64,000 nucleotides of DNA from Andreesenia sp964489735 (lineage in GTDB: Bacteria > Bacillota > Clostridia > Tissierellales > Gottschalkiaceae): contig CAZBAL010000001.1 of the NCBI GenBank assembly GCA_964489735.1, forward strand, positions 72,396 through 136,395. The letters are read 5' to 3'. Positions 44,295-53,392 of this stretch are shown piece after piece (the first letter of the stretch is position 1; each line of letters starts with the position of its first letter). The notes beneath the pieces were generated by a model, which was not told where the DNA came from, made no database searches, and worked only from the letters and a program-made list of their open reading frames with translations. Made by a program: the position numbers and the translations under genes.

Positions 44295-44690
44295 CTATTT
44301 TATTGATATTACAAAATTCCTAAGCCTTGGACCGTCAAACTCACAGAAGTACAAGCTCTGCCATGTTCCGAAAATCGGTTTACCATCGTCAATGATTATA
44401 CTCTCGCTAGCGCCTATAATTGATGACTTTATGTGCGCATCACTGTTTCCCTCGTAGTGAAGATACTCCTTTTTATTTGGTGATATGCAATTAAGTCCAA
44501 ATACTATATCTCGCAAAACATCGGGATCACCATTTTCATTTATAGTTATTGCTGCAGTTGTATGGGGACAGAATACCGTCGCTATACCGCTTTTAATATT
44601 CGAATCCATAATTGCCTCACTCAATTCATTGTCTATATTGAGTATTTGACAGTGTGAATCTGTTTTTATACTAAATTTTTTTATATACAT
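44295..44690 (-). CDS. YjbQ/UPF0047 family protein
   Basis: 131 aa, full length for the family. The key region is IATVFCPHTTAAITINENGDPDVLRDI (within residues 37-63), followed by HYEGNSDAHIKSSIIGASESIII (within 78-100), with the conserved histidines. Some members show weak thiamine phosphate synthase activity, but the physiological role is unclear. ATG start. It is isolated, with about 240 nt before rubrerythrin and 190 nt after the alcohol dehydrogenase gene. The thiamine operon in the window already has thiE. Confidence 0.93.
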   Translation of the reverse strand: MYIKKFSIKTDSHCQILNIDNELSEAIMDSNIKSGIATVFCPHTTAAITINENGDPDVLRDIVFGLNCISPNKKEYLHYEGNSDAHIKSSIIGASESIIIDDGKPIFGTWQSLYFCEFDGPRLRNFVISIK

Positions 44691-44879
44691 TCAATCATCC
44701 TTATCATCATTTTATCTATACTACATATCTTCTATATTTAATTTAATATAGTGAACTGTTACTAATATAGTTGTTTCCCTGATATTCATCCTTACTATTA
44801 TAGTTTCGCTCTCTATAGCTATAAGCCCCATTCATATTAACGTTAAATTACTTAATATGCTAGGACAAAGATATCATTA

Positions 44880-46046
44880 TTAAAGACTATTTCTGTATAT
44901 ATTGATGATATCTTCTAAATCTAGAGTCTGAAATCCATTAATCGGTTTCGTTCTTCTCTCAATTGCATTTTTCGCCATCTCTTCCAGATACTTTTCATCA
45001 ATACCTACATCTCTGATAGTTCCTGGCAGTCCTAAGCTATGAAAAAAATCTCTAGTTTGCTCTATAGCTCTTTTAGCAATAATATACTGATCCTCGCCGG
45101 CTATCCCAAAAACATTTTTCCCGTATTCAGCAATTTTTTCAACAGTATTGTCATTTAATACATAGTCTAACCAATTGGGTGTGAGAATCGCAAGACCTAC
45201 ACCGTGAGTAATATCATAGTATGCACTGAGCTCATGTTCCATACAGTGAACTGACCACTCTGTCACTTTGCCTTTCCCTATTAGTCCATTAATCGCCCAT
45301 GATGATGCCCACATAATATTGGCCCTTGCTTCGTAATTATCCGGGCTTTCCATGGCGATGGGACCATAGTGAATACAAGTTTTAAGAATGCCTTCCGCTA
45401 GTCTATCTTGAAGAAACGCACCATCTTCAAGGCTAAAGTAGTTTTCAAACGTGTGGCTCATAATATCTGCAACGCCTGCTGCTGTCTGCTCTTTTGGCAA
45501 AGTCACTGTATTTGATGGATCCATGATTGAAAATTTCGGCCTAACCAGTTCAGATGACCAACCTATTTTTTCTTTTGTCTCTATATTTGATATAACAGCT
45601 GTAGGATTCATTTCTGAGCCCGTAGCAGATAGTGTTAATATCGTTCCAATAGGTAAAGCTGACTCAGGAATAGCTCTTTTCGTCACAATGTCCCAAGGAT
45701 CTCCATCATATGATACAGATGCAGCTATAGTCTTAGAACAATCAATAGTGCTTCCACCACCGACCGCTAATATAAAATCAACTTTATTTTCTTTAACTAG
45801 TTTAATTCCTTTTCTGACACTATCAACTCTTGGGTTGGGCTCAATTCCTGAAAGATCAACATGAAATATATTATTATCGTCTAGTATACTCACAATCTTA
45901 TCGTATAATCCAGCTTTTCTGATACTTCCTCCACCATATGCAATAAGCACTCTGCTTCCATATTTCTTTATCTCATCTCCCAGTTTGTCCAAATGGTTTT
46001 TACCAAATAATATCTTAGTACTCAGACACAGTTCAAAGTCATGCAT
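44880..46046 (-). CDS. Iron-containing alcohol dehydrogenase
   Basis: NAD(P)-dependent group III alcohol dehydrogenase, 388 aa. Cofactor-binding signatures are LIAYGGGSIRKAGLYDK (near 36-52) and ILAVGGGSTIDCSK (near 95-108). Metal ligands are in ADIMSHTFENYF (Asp and His, near 191-202) and HCMEHELSAYYDITHGVGLA (two His, near 263-282). The overall layout is like butanol dehydrogenase BdhA and YqhD, acting on short-chain aldehydes. Substrate and cofactor are not decidable by eye. ATG follows AAGGAAG. The 336 nt upstream contain no other clear gene. Confidence 0.95.
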   Translation of the reverse strand: MHDFELCLSTKILFGKNHLDKLGDEIKKYGSRVLIAYGGGSIRKAGLYDKIVSILDDNNIFHVDLSGIEPNPRVDSVRKGIKLVKENKVDFILAVGGGSTIDCSKTIAASVSYDGDPWDIVTKRAIPESALPIGTILTLSATGSEMNPTAVISNIETKEKIGWSSELVRPKFSIMDPSNTVTLPKEQTAAGVADIMSHTFENYFSLEDGAFLQDRLAEGILKTCIHYGPIAMESPDNYEARANIMWASSWAINGLIGKGKVTEWSVHCMEHELSAYYDITHGVGLAILTPNWLDYVLNDNTVEKIAEYGKNVFGIAGEDQYIIAKRAIEQTRDFFHSLGLPGTIRDVGIDEKYLEEMAKNAIERRTKPINGFQTLDLEDIINIYRNSL

Positions 46047-46330
46047 TTAGATCTTCCTTTCTCATAGTTTTTATATATTAATATCTCGTATCTCTAGGAT
46101 TTGTCCTGTTTATGATTTTTACAATCTTCTCAACTTGTATAATATTTCTTATTTTGTCCCTTAATTTTGTACTCCTGTTAAAATTCTTTAATAACCAAGA
46201 AACTATTATTACCTAACATAGTCCTTATACCCTATAAAACTTTCTACTATCTGTAATAATTAATAAGTTGCAATAAATACCTAAATTCTCACTACAATTT
46301 AAAACTTGGAAAATGACGTAAGTATAAATA

Positions 46331-46355
46331 AGAGTGTAGACATAGTCTACACTCT
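46331..46355 (-). terminator. Hairpin terminator after the DUF503 gene
   Basis: A perfect 11-bp stem (46331-46341 with 46345-46355) and 3-nt loop, followed by TATTTATAC on the minus strand. It ends the ftsY-DUF503 transcription unit. The rest of 46047-46330 shows no named element. Confidence 0.7.
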
Positions 46356-46382
46356 AAATGATTTTTAACTTCTCCGCTTATT

Positions 46383-46670
46383 TCAATATTTAATGATATC
46401 AAAGTTATACTCTTGAACTTCAGCATCAATATTCTCTATTATGAACTGTTCAAGTCCTGCAGCCAGTTCACTGGCAGAACTCTCAGTTAAGGCAACGCCA
46501 GATATTCCAAAGACAAGTGTTTTTATGTTGTCTTGTTTATCAGTTTCCAATATGGATACATTAAACTTGTTCTTTATTTTGTCTCGAATCTTGTACCTAA
46601 CTTGCCTTTTATCCTTTAAAGAAAAAGACCATTCAATGTATATCTTAACTTCAATTATTGTGACAAAAAT
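46383..46670 (-). CDS. DUF503 / YlxP-like protein with a probable AUU start codon
   Basis: A complete 95-codon gene with no usable ATG, GTG or TTG. It matches the DUF503 family by eye: SFSLKDKRQVRYKIRDKI (near 16-33), KFNVSILETDKQD (near 35-47), then LVFGISGVAL and an acidic C-terminal half. It lies in the same frame as ftsY after that gene's TAA-TAG stops. The only well-placed start is ATT at 46668-46670, seven nt after the AGGAGG-equivalent of a strong GAGGTGAT ribosome binding site. The next isoleucine codon would be 16 nt away. Family function is unknown; YlxP lies near infB and rbfA in Bacillus. A sequencing error in the start region is the main alternative. Confidence 0.85.
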   Translation of the reverse strand: MFVTIIEVKIYIEWSFSLKDKRQVRYKIRDKIKNKFNVSILETDKQDNIKTLVFGISGVALTESSASELAAGLEQFIIENIDAEVQEYNFDIIKY

Positions 46671-46691
46671 ATTATCACCTCTAAACTTCTA

Positions 46692-47939
46692 TTATTCGTC
46701 TCCGAAAATCGCATCAACAAAAGTTCTTGAATCAAACTCCTGTAGATCATCTATTCCTTCTCCAACGCCTACAAGCTTAACCGGAACCTTAACCTCTGAC
46801 TGCACACCGATTACTACTCCACCTTTTGCAGTACCATCAAGCTTAGTCAAAACTATTCCTGTTATATCACAAGCTTCTTTGAAAGTTTTTGCTTGCTGTA
46901 TAGCGTTCTGTCCTGTAGTAGCATCTACAACTAGCAGCACTTCTTTTTCTGCCTCAGGATATTCTTTCTCCACAACTCTGAATATCTTATTCAGCTCATT
47001 CATAAGGTTTTTCTTATTATGAAGTCTTCCTGCTGTATCACAAATTAGAACATCAGCCTTTTTTGCTTTTGCAGATTGAATTCCGTCATATATTACCGCA
47101 GCAGGATCAGAACCTTCCTGATGTGATACTATTTCAACTCCTGATCTGTTAGCCCACTCTTCAAGCTGCTCTATTGCAGCAGCTCTAAACGTATCTCCTG
47201 CAGCTATTATGACATGTTTCCCATCTTGTTTAAGCTTATAAGATAGTTTCCCTATTGTAGTAGTCTTTCCAGCGCCATTTACACCAACTACAAGAATAAT
47301 ACTAGGTGATTTTTCTATATTCAGTTTTGAAGTTCCCGGCTCTGAGTCAAGTACTGACTGCATTTCTTCTTTTAGCAATCCCTTGATGTCTTCTACTTCT
47401 GTTATTTTCTTTTCTCTTACCTTGTCTTTGACATTTTCAATTATATTCAAACTTGGCTCAACACCAACATCAGCCATTATCAATACTTCTTCAAGGTCTT
47501 CGAAAAGCTCTTCATCAATTTTTCTATAAGATTTCAGTACATTATCAACCTTGCCCATAATGCCATCTCTAGTCTTAACTAAACCTTTTTTCAGCCTACC
47601 AAATAGACTCTTCTTTTCGCCAACTATTTCTTCTTCCAAATCATTCATTTTTTTCTGATACTCAGTATCCATATCTTCAATTTCAGAGTCTACTTCTTTC
47701 TTTATTTCACGAGCTTTTTCTTGAAAGTCTAAGTTTCTATCAAACGAATCTGCTTCTTTTTCAATTTCTTCTTTTACAGATGCTATCTCATCGGAAACTT
47801 CTTTCTTGATTTCATCAGATTTCTCTGATATCTCACTTTCTTCAGTCTCAGTTAGATTCTCTATTTCACTCTTAGACTTCTCTACTATTTCATCTATCTC
47901 TTGTTGATCCTTTTTTCTTTTAAAAATTCTTTTTAACAT
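46692..47939 (-). CDS. ftsY: Signal recognition particle receptor FtsY
   Basis: Membrane-associated SRP receptor GTPase, 415 aa. A basic start (MLKRIFKRKK) is followed by a long, highly charged Glu/Lys coiled-coil-like A region (about 15-105). The NG domain has VVGVNGAGKTTTIGKL near 218, AGDTFRAAAIEQLEEW, DTAGRLHNKKNLMNEL and TKLDGTAKGGVVIG. ATG follows AAAGGAG, 11 nt after the S41 protease gene. In many Clostridia ftsY follows smc; here the thi operon and two SLH genes lie between them. Confidence 0.98.
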   Translation of the reverse strand: MLKRIFKRKKDQQEIDEIVEKSKSEIENLTETEESEISEKSDEIKKEVSDEIASVKEEIEKEADSFDRNLDFQEKAREIKKEVDSEIEDMDTEYQKKMNDLEEEIVGEKKSLFGRLKKGLVKTRDGIMGKVDNVLKSYRKIDEELFEDLEEVLIMADVGVEPSLNIIENVKDKVREKKITEVEDIKGLLKEEMQSVLDSEPGTSKLNIEKSPSIILVVGVNGAGKTTTIGKLSYKLKQDGKHVIIAAGDTFRAAAIEQLEEWANRSGVEIVSHQEGSDPAAVIYDGIQSAKAKKADVLICDTAGRLHNKKNLMNELNKIFRVVEKEYPEAEKEVLLVVDATTGQNAIQQAKTFKEACDITGIVLTKLDGTAKGGVVIGVQSEVKVPVKLVGVGEGIDDLQEFDSRTFVDAIFGDE

Positions 47940-47950
47940 GTAATGCTCCT

Positions 47951-49624
47951 TTATTGCTTTAATAGTTCTACAGCTTTCTGTAACTGTAAGTCATGCTTAA
48001 TATTATCAGGACCTATATTTTCAACGCTTCCCATTTCAACCATAACATCTGGCTCTACACCAATACCATGGATTCTATTTCCTAGAGGCGAGTAATACTC
48101 ACCAACTGTCAATTTAAATCCTGTTCTATCTGGTAAATCTACTACTGTCTGAATAGTTCCTTTTCCAAAAGTTTTCTTACCAACGATATTACCTGTTTTA
48201 TGATCTTTTACCGATGCAGCTATTAACTCTGAAGCTGATCCTGTTCTTTCATTTACAAGCAGTGTGAACGGAATTCCTATAGACTGAGAGTTCGCTTGAA
48301 TAACACTTTCAGTACCATCAGAATTCTTAATCAAGTATAAAATCCCCTCAGATAATAAGCTGTCTGCAATTCCTCTGGCTGAACTGACAACTCCTCCACC
48401 ATTATATCTCAAATCAATTATTAAAGACTTTGCTCCTTGGCTTTTCAGGTCTTCAACTACTGTTTTAAAGTCCGTATATGTCGGATGTTCAAATTGAGTT
48501 ATTCTGATATACCCAATATCATCAGAAATAATCTTTGGAAATACTGTTCTGAGCTTTATAGCTTCTCTTACAAGAGTCTTAGTTATTGAAACTACATTGC
48601 CCTGACTGTCTTTAGTACTGATTCCTAGAACTAACTGCGTTCCTACAGTCCCGTCTAATTTTTTTGTAAAGTCAAACACTTCATATCCACTGTACTTTTC
48701 ACCATCAATAGACTCAATTATATCTCCAGGTTGAATTCCTGCTTTTGCAGCTGGGCTTTCATCAACTACAGCAAATACCTCTATCTGATTATTGTTATTT
48801 GCCATTAGATGTACACCTATTCCAACGAATTCTCCTTTTAGATCTGCTTTCAAAGTCTGGTAGGCAATCTCATCCATATAAACTGAATGTTCGTCGCCAA
48901 TTACTTCGAATATTTCCTTGATACTCTTGTTTCTAAGCTGTTCAATATCAATTTTCCCTTTATAATTTGCTTCTATGAACTTAAGGATCTGGGCTTTTTT
49001 CTCTTCTTCACAGTCATACTGATCAATATCAATATTCTCTTCTTTAGCTAAAATTCTTGATACTACTGAAGTAGCTTCAGCTCTTGTAATAAGGCTCTGT
49101 GGCTTAAATTCACCCTCTGGATATCCAAGTATAACCCCCATACCAGTAAGCACATGGATATAATCCTCTGCCCAGCTGCCTTCAATATCTGTAAAGCTCA
49201 GTTCATTATTACCTAATGATAACTTGTTCTCATTTTTTAAATACTTATATACTAAACTAACGAATTCAGCTCTAGTGATATTTTCTGTTGGTCTGAATGT
49301 ACCGTCTGGATAGCCACTGACAATCCCCTCATTTAGCAGGTTTTTTATGCTGTTCGTACTCCATCTTCCAAAAATATCAGTGAGACTGTTATTGTTAGAT
49401 TCATTCTCTCCGATTAATCTAGAAACAATTGCGGCTGCTTCTTCCCTAGTTAAATTACCTTCTGGGTTAAAAGTCCCATCTTCATAACCCTTGATCAGAT
49501 TCTTCTCTTTTAAATAATATACTGCATTTTTAGCCCAGTGGTTCTCTAAATCACTAAATGCGAATGCCATATTGCTCACAACAAATGTTAAGGCTAAAGA
49601 AAGTGCAATAATTCTTCTCTTCAT
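47951..49624 (-). CDS. Cell-wall-anchored S41 C-terminal processing peptidase with three SLH domains
   Basis: Secreted serine protease, 557 aa. Signal peptide 1 to about 22 (RRIIALSLALTFVVSNMAFA). Three SLH repeats follow (about 23-65, 82-128 and 142-188), each with the GYEDGTFNPEG- or GYPDGTFRP-type turn and a TREE/TRAE motif, for binding wall polymers. A PDZ domain (about 262-335) and the S41 domain (about 360-530) complete it. The Ser/Lys dyad motifs are NERTGSASELIAAS and GKKTFGKGTIQ. ATG 49624 (not the preceding TTG) follows GGGGGG by 5 nt. It is upstream of ftsY in one unit. Substrate unknown. Confidence 0.94.
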   Translation of the reverse strand: MKRRIIALSLALTFVVSNMAFAFSDLENHWAKNAVYYLKEKNLIKGYEDGTFNPEGNLTREEAAAIVSRLIGENESNNNSLTDIFGRWSTNSIKNLLNEGIVSGYPDGTFRPTENITRAEFVSLVYKYLKNENKLSLGNNELSFTDIEGSWAEDYIHVLTGMGVILGYPEGEFKPQSLITRAEATSVVSRILAKEENIDIDQYDCEEEKKAQILKFIEANYKGKIDIEQLRNKSIKEIFEVIGDEHSVYMDEIAYQTLKADLKGEFVGIGVHLMANNNNQIEVFAVVDESPAAKAGIQPGDIIESIDGEKYSGYEVFDFTKKLDGTVGTQLVLGISTKDSQGNVVSITKTLVREAIKLRTVFPKIISDDIGYIRITQFEHPTYTDFKTVVEDLKSQGAKSLIIDLRYNGGGVVSSARGIADSLLSEGILYLIKNSDGTESVIQANSQSIGIPFTLLVNERTGSASELIAASVKDHKTGNIVGKKTFGKGTIQTVVDLPDRTGFKLTVGEYYSPLGNRIHGIGVEPDVMVEMGSVENIGPDNIKHDLQLQKAVELLKQ

Positions 49625-49754
49625 CAAATCCCCCCGAATATTAATAAATACGCATATTTTTTACACAAGTCTATGATAATTATACAATAATATTGAAGTA
49701 TATAAAATAAAAATGTCACATTTGTAACAATTTATTGCATATAGTAGTCACGAC

Positions 49755-49783
49755 TTGTTAAGAATGTAGAATTGGTATACAAT
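49755..49783 (+). promoter_or_regulatory. Promoter of the thiamine operon
   Basis: TTGTTA (49755-49760), 17 nt, TACAAT (49778-49783). The predicted start near 49790 is about 27 nt before the TPP riboswitch. Confidence 0.7.
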
Positions 49784-49816
49784 ATATATGTAAATGTGAT
49801 ATATAAATTAATAATG

Positions 49817-49895
49817 AAGCTAGGGGAGCAATTTTGCTGAGAGGATTATCCGACCCTTTGAACCTGATTCAGTTAATACTGACGTAGGGAAGCTT
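49817..49895 (+). promoter_or_regulatory. TPP riboswitch (THI element)
   Basis: The hallmark segments are present in order: GGGGAGC, TGCTGAGAGGAT, ACCCTTTGAACCTGAT, then the variable ATTCAGTTAATACTGA arm and CGTAGGGAAGC. P1 is AAGCT (49817-49821) with AGCTT (49891-49895). It binds thiamine diphosphate and, with the terminator at 49928-49956, should stop transcription of thiS to thiT when TPP is plentiful. Confidence 0.96.
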
Positions 49896-49927
49896 AAAAA
49901 TGCTCAAACTATATTGATGATATTTTT

Positions 49928-49956
49928 AAGACTCCTTTTTCAGGGGTCTTTTTTTA
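49928..49956 (+). terminator. Riboswitch-controlled terminator
   Basis: An 8-bp stem with one G-U (49928-49935 with 49943-49950) followed by a T run. It is 33 nt after the riboswitch and 60 nt before thiS. GAGCA in the aptamer start and TGCTC near 49901-49905 are complementary and could form part of an antiterminator. Confidence 0.88.
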
Positions 49957-50015
49957 TTGCAAGTTTTCATTGCAAATATATTCAAGATAAATATAAATGA
50001 TTTGAGGTGAGTCTG

Positions 50016-50216
50016 TTGTTAATCAAACTAAATGGAAACAATATGAATATTCGTGAGAATACAGATATTCTACAACTTGTAGAAAGTAAAGGTTTAGACC
50101 CAAATAGTGTGATTGTGGAACTCAATATGAAAATAATCAGTTCTGATGATTGGTCAGATACTATTATTAATGAAAATGACAGCATAGAGGTTCTTAGATT
50201 TGTTGGAGGTGGTTAA
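50016..50216 (+). CDS. thiS: Sulfur carrier protein ThiS
   Basis: Ubiquitin-like carrier that delivers sulfur as a C-terminal thiocarboxylate for thiazole formation; 66 aa ending in the required Gly-Gly (FVGGG). The frame is open from a GTG at 50007, but that codon is part of the GAGGTGA ribosome binding site, so TTG 50016 is the likely start. First gene behind the TPP riboswitch; its stop abuts the thiG ATG. Confidence 0.95.
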   Translation: MLIKLNGNNMNIRENTDILQLVESKGLDPNSVIVELNMKIISSDDWSDTIINENDSIEVLRFVGGG

Positions 50217-50981
50217 ATGGATAAGTTAGTAATCGGTAATAGAGAGCTGAAAAGCAGACTTTTTATAGGTACAGGTAAATATGCTTCTGATAAGATGATT
50301 CCAGATATTCTAAAAAAATCTGGAGCCGAAGTTATTACAGTTGCTTTAAGACGGGTTAACTTAGATGACCCGGAAGATAATATACTCAGTTATATTCCAA
50401 AAGGAGTTCAGATACTCCCTAATACTTCTGGTGCAAGAAATGCTGAAGAAGCTGTAAGAATAGCAAATCTATCCAGAGCGTCTGGTTGTGGGGATTGGAT
50501 AAAGATAGAAATAATACCTGATACAAAATATCTGTTTCCGGACAATGAAGAGACATTGAAAGCGACAAAGATTTTAGCTTCAGATGGATTCGTAGTGCTT
50601 CCCTATATGAATCCTGATATTGTGATGTCAAGAAAACTTGCAGATGCAGGTGCTGCAGCAGTAATGCCTTTAGGTGCACCTATAGGTACAAACAAGGGGC
50701 TAAAAACTAAAGAGCATATTAAGCTGATGATTCAAGATTCAGAACTCCCAGTAATTGTTGATGCTGGAATCGGAAGACCATCTCATGCATGCGAAGCCAT
50801 GGAATTAGGTGCTGCAGCTTGCTTGCTGAATACTGCTATTTCTTCTGCTGATAACCCAGTTCTTATGGCAGAAGCATTTGGTGAAGCAGTCAGAGCTGGT
50901 AGAAATGCACATCTAGCAGGACTTGGGACAGTAGCAGAAGTGGCAAGAGCTTCCTCTCCTTTGACTGGTTTCTTAAAATAG
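50217..50981 (+). CDS. thiG: Thiazole synthase ThiG
   Basis: TIM-barrel enzyme that joins deoxyxylulose phosphate, dehydroglycine and ThiS sulfur into the thiazole phosphate; 254 aa. Motifs: LFIGTGKYASDKMIPDIL near 15-32, VITVALRRVNL near 41-51, and LPNTSGARNAEEAVRIA near 62-78. The C-terminal half has PVIVDAGIGRPSHACEAMELGA near 178-199. ATG directly follows the thiS stop. Confidence 0.97.
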   Translation: MDKLVIGNRELKSRLFIGTGKYASDKMIPDILKKSGAEVITVALRRVNLDDPEDNILSYIPKGVQILPNTSGARNAEEAVRIANLSRASGCGDWIKIEIIPDTKYLFPDNEETLKATKILASDGFVVLPYMNPDIVMSRKLADAGAAAVMPLGAPIGTNKGLKTKEHIKLMIQDSELPVIVDAGIGRPSHACEAMELGAAACLLNTAISSADNPVLMAEAFGEAVRAGRNAHLAGLGTVAEVARASSPLTGFLK

Positions 50982-51005
50982 TTTGCATGTAAAGAAGGTG
51001 TATTA

Positions 51006-52106
51006 TTGAACTTTTATGATAATTTGAAAAAATATAGAAACTTAAACTTATATGAACTTATAGAATCTGCTAGCTCAGACAGAGTCTTAAGAGCTATTTC
51101 AAAAGAATATTTAGATTATGGAGATTTCTTAGCACTATTATCTCCTTCAGCTGAGCCATATCTTGAACTAATGGCTCAAAAAGCGAACAAACTGTCTATT
51201 CAGCATTTTGGTAGAGCAGTCAATCTCTATACTCCTATCTACATTTCAAACTATTGTGTAAACAATTGTGCTTACTGCGGATTCAGTATTAAGAACAGTA
51301 TCAAAAGAAATAAGCTGAATTTGGATGAAGTTGAAACTGAAGCAAAAAAGATAGCTGAAAAAGGATTTAGACATGTTCTTCTCTTAACAGGTGAATCAAA
51401 AAAAGATAGTCCAATAGAATATATTGAGAAAACGATAGAAATTCTGAGAAGATACTTTACTTCAATAGGTATAGAGATATATCCACTAGACACAGATGAC
51501 TATAGCAGACTAGTGAAGAGCGGTGTCGACTCTCTTACAATTTACCAGGAAACTTATGATGAAGATATATACGATAAAGTTCATATCTCTGGACCAAAAA
51601 AAGATTATGAATACAGACTTCTGGCACCTGAAAGGGCTGCTAAAGCTGGGATGTTTTCATTAGGAATCGGTGCGCTCCTAGGTCTCAATGAAAACTGGAG
51701 AGAAGAAGCATTTTTTACAGGAGTTCATGCTAAATATCTTCAGGATAATTATTCTGAAATAAACATATCTGTCTCGATGCCGAGAATACAACCAGAAACA
51801 GGTGGCTATGAGCCAGCTGTACAGATAGAAGATAAAAATTTAGTTCAGTATATTCTTGCAATAAAATTATTCCTTCCTAGAGTTAGTATTACAATATCTA
51901 CTAGAGAGTCATCTAGACTTCGTAATAATTTAATTCCTCTAGGAGTTAACCGCATATCAGCTGAATCAAACACTTCAGTAGGCTCTGGAAATACTGAAAC
52001 AGCTCAGTTTGAAATATCTGATACCAGATCTCTTGATGAGATAAAAGATTACCTGACAGATATCGGTTACAGACCAGTGATGAAAGATTGGGATATATTA
52101 ATCTGA
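51006..52106 (+). CDS. thiH: 2-iminoacetate synthase ThiH (radical SAM tyrosine lyase)
   Basis: Splits tyrosine into dehydroglycine and p-cresol with S-adenosylmethionine, the oxygen-sensitive alternative to ThiO; 366 aa. The cluster motif C-x3-C-x2-C is in NYCVNNCAYCGF near 83-94. GFRHVLLLTGES near 118 and YQETYDEDIYDKVH near 180 are typical. The C-terminal BATS-like domain ends near 340. Start TTG 51006 after GAAGGTG. Its choice over ThiO fits an anaerobe. Confidence 0.96.
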   Translation: MNFYDNLKKYRNLNLYELIESASSDRVLRAISKEYLDYGDFLALLSPSAEPYLELMAQKANKLSIQHFGRAVNLYTPIYISNYCVNNCAYCGFSIKNSIKRNKLNLDEVETEAKKIAEKGFRHVLLLTGESKKDSPIEYIEKTIEILRRYFTSIGIEIYPLDTDDYSRLVKSGVDSLTIYQETYDEDIYDKVHISGPKKDYEYRLLAPERAAKAGMFSLGIGALLGLNENWREEAFFTGVHAKYLQDNYSEINISVSMPRIQPETGGYEPAVQIEDKNLVQYILAIKLFLPRVSITISTRESSRLRNNLIPLGVNRISAESNTSVGSGNTETAQFEISDTRSLDEIKDYLTDIGYRPVMKDWDILI

Positions 52107-52145
52107 TAGTGAGCCTATTTAAAAGAAGATTCAGGAGTTGATTCT

Positions 52146-52766
52146 ATGAAAAAAAACCTATTTGAGAAGTCTCTTATTGAAAAGTATGGTGAAAAAAATT
52201 ATGAAATAATAAGCAGCCTGAATATAGGAATAGCGGGATGTGGCGGCTTGGGATCTAATGCTGCATTTAACTTAGTCCGCTCAGGAGTAAAGAAGCTTTT
52301 AATATGTGATTTTGATAGAGTGGAACCATCAAATCTTAATAGACAGTTTTTCTTCTATGACCAGATTGGAGTCTATAAATCAGTTGCTTTGAAGAACAAT
52401 CTAACTATGATAAATCCGGATATATTGATTGAGTCAAAAGTCTTAAAAATAGAAAGAGACAATATCAAAGACCTTTTCAATGACTGTGATATTATCATAG
52501 AAGCATTCGACAGAGCCGATATGAAGAAGATACTGGCAGAAGAAGTATTAAAGACAGATAAGCTGTATATATCAGCAAGTGGAGTAAGTGGCTGGAAAAA
52601 CTCAGATAGTATACTGACAAAGTGCATATCGAATAATTTCTATCTCATTGGAGATCTCGAAACAGAAGCAAATGATCAGACACCGCCTATCTCTCCCAGG
52701 GTAAATATAGCTGCTGCTAAGCAAGCTAATATTGTTTTAGAAAAGTTTTTAGAAGAGGTGTTGTAA
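52146..52766 (+). CDS. thiF: ThiS adenylyltransferase ThiF
   Basis: E1-like enzyme that adenylates the ThiS C terminus; 206 aa, shorter than E. coli ThiF (about 250). The nucleotide-binding start is IGIAGCGGLGSNAAFNLVRSG near 27-47, followed by LICDFDRVEPSNLNRQFFFYDQIG within 52-76. No zinc-binding CxxC pairs are visible, as in the short clostridial form. ATG start. Its stop overlaps the thiE ATG. Confidence 0.94.
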   Translation: MKKNLFEKSLIEKYGEKNYEIISSLNIGIAGCGGLGSNAAFNLVRSGVKKLLICDFDRVEPSNLNRQFFFYDQIGVYKSVALKNNLTMINPDILIESKVLKIERDNIKDLFNDCDIIIEAFDRADMKKILAEEVLKTDKLYISASGVSGWKNSDSILTKCISNNFYLIGDLETEANDQTPPISPRVNIAAAKQANIVLEKFLEEVL

Positions 52767-53374
52767 TGTTAAAAGGAATATATTCTATTTTAGGAGAAGA
52801 ATTCTCCAGAGGTAAGACAAATATAGAAGTAGCCAAAGAAATTCTGGAATCAGGTGTGAAGATAATTCAGTATAGAGAGAAGGACAAAAAAGCCCTTTAT
52901 AAATATCAGGAATGTTTAGAACTCAGAAAGCTTACGAATGACTATGATGCCCTTTTTATTGTCAATGATGATATTGATATAGCCATATTAGTTGGTGCTG
53001 ATGGTGTCCATACCGGTCAGGAAGACCTTCCTATCTCCCAAGTAAGAAAGCTTGTAGGAGATGATATGATTATAGGCAGATCTACTCATTCACCTGAACA
53101 GGCCAGAAAAGCTATAGAAGAAGGTGCTGACTATATTGGAGTTGGACCCATTTTTAATACAAAGACAAAAAAAGATGTCTGTGACCCTGTTGGGCTCGAG
53201 TACTTGAGATATGTCTCTGAAAATCATAACATACCATTCGTTGCAATAGGCGGAATAAAGGAACATAATATAGACCAAGTTATAAACTGCGGTGCAAAAT
53301 GCATCTGTCTCGTAACGGAAATAATCTCGGCAGAGTCAATCGGAGAAAAAATCGATTCGATAAAAAAAAGATGA
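52766..53374 (+). CDS. thiE: Thiamine-phosphate synthase ThiE
   Basis: Couples hydroxymethylpyrimidine diphosphate with thiazole phosphate; 202 aa TIM barrel. Substrate motifs: IIQYREKDKKAL near 34-45, LFIVNDDIDIAILVGADGVHTGQED near 66-90, and IGRSTHSPEQARKAIEEGADYIGVGP within 104-129. Translationally coupled to thiF (TAATG). No thiC, thiD or thiM occurs in the window, so pyrimidine supply is encoded elsewhere or depends on uptake. Confidence 0.97.
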   Translation: MLKGIYSILGEEFSRGKTNIEVAKEILESGVKIIQYREKDKKALYKYQECLELRKLTNDYDALFIVNDDIDIAILVGADGVHTGQEDLPISQVRKLVGDDMIIGRSTHSPEQARKAIEEGADYIGVGPIFNTKTKKDVCDPVGLEYLRYVSENHNIPFVAIGGIKEHNIDQVINCGAKCICLVTEIISAESIGEKIDSIKKR

Positions 53375-53392
53375 GTAAAGGAGAGATTACAG

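Noticed and set aside
46047..46330. A 40-codon minus-strand frame ending NRTNPRDTRY upstream of the alcohol dehydrogenase gene
   Set aside because: It has no ATG, GTG or TTG start and no ribosome binding site. Unlike the DUF503 case it resembles no family, so it was not called.
46441..47022. Plus-strand ORF of 193 codons
   Set aside because: It lies antisense over the DUF503 gene and the end of ftsY, and its Ser/Thr-rich translation is typical of a shadow frame.
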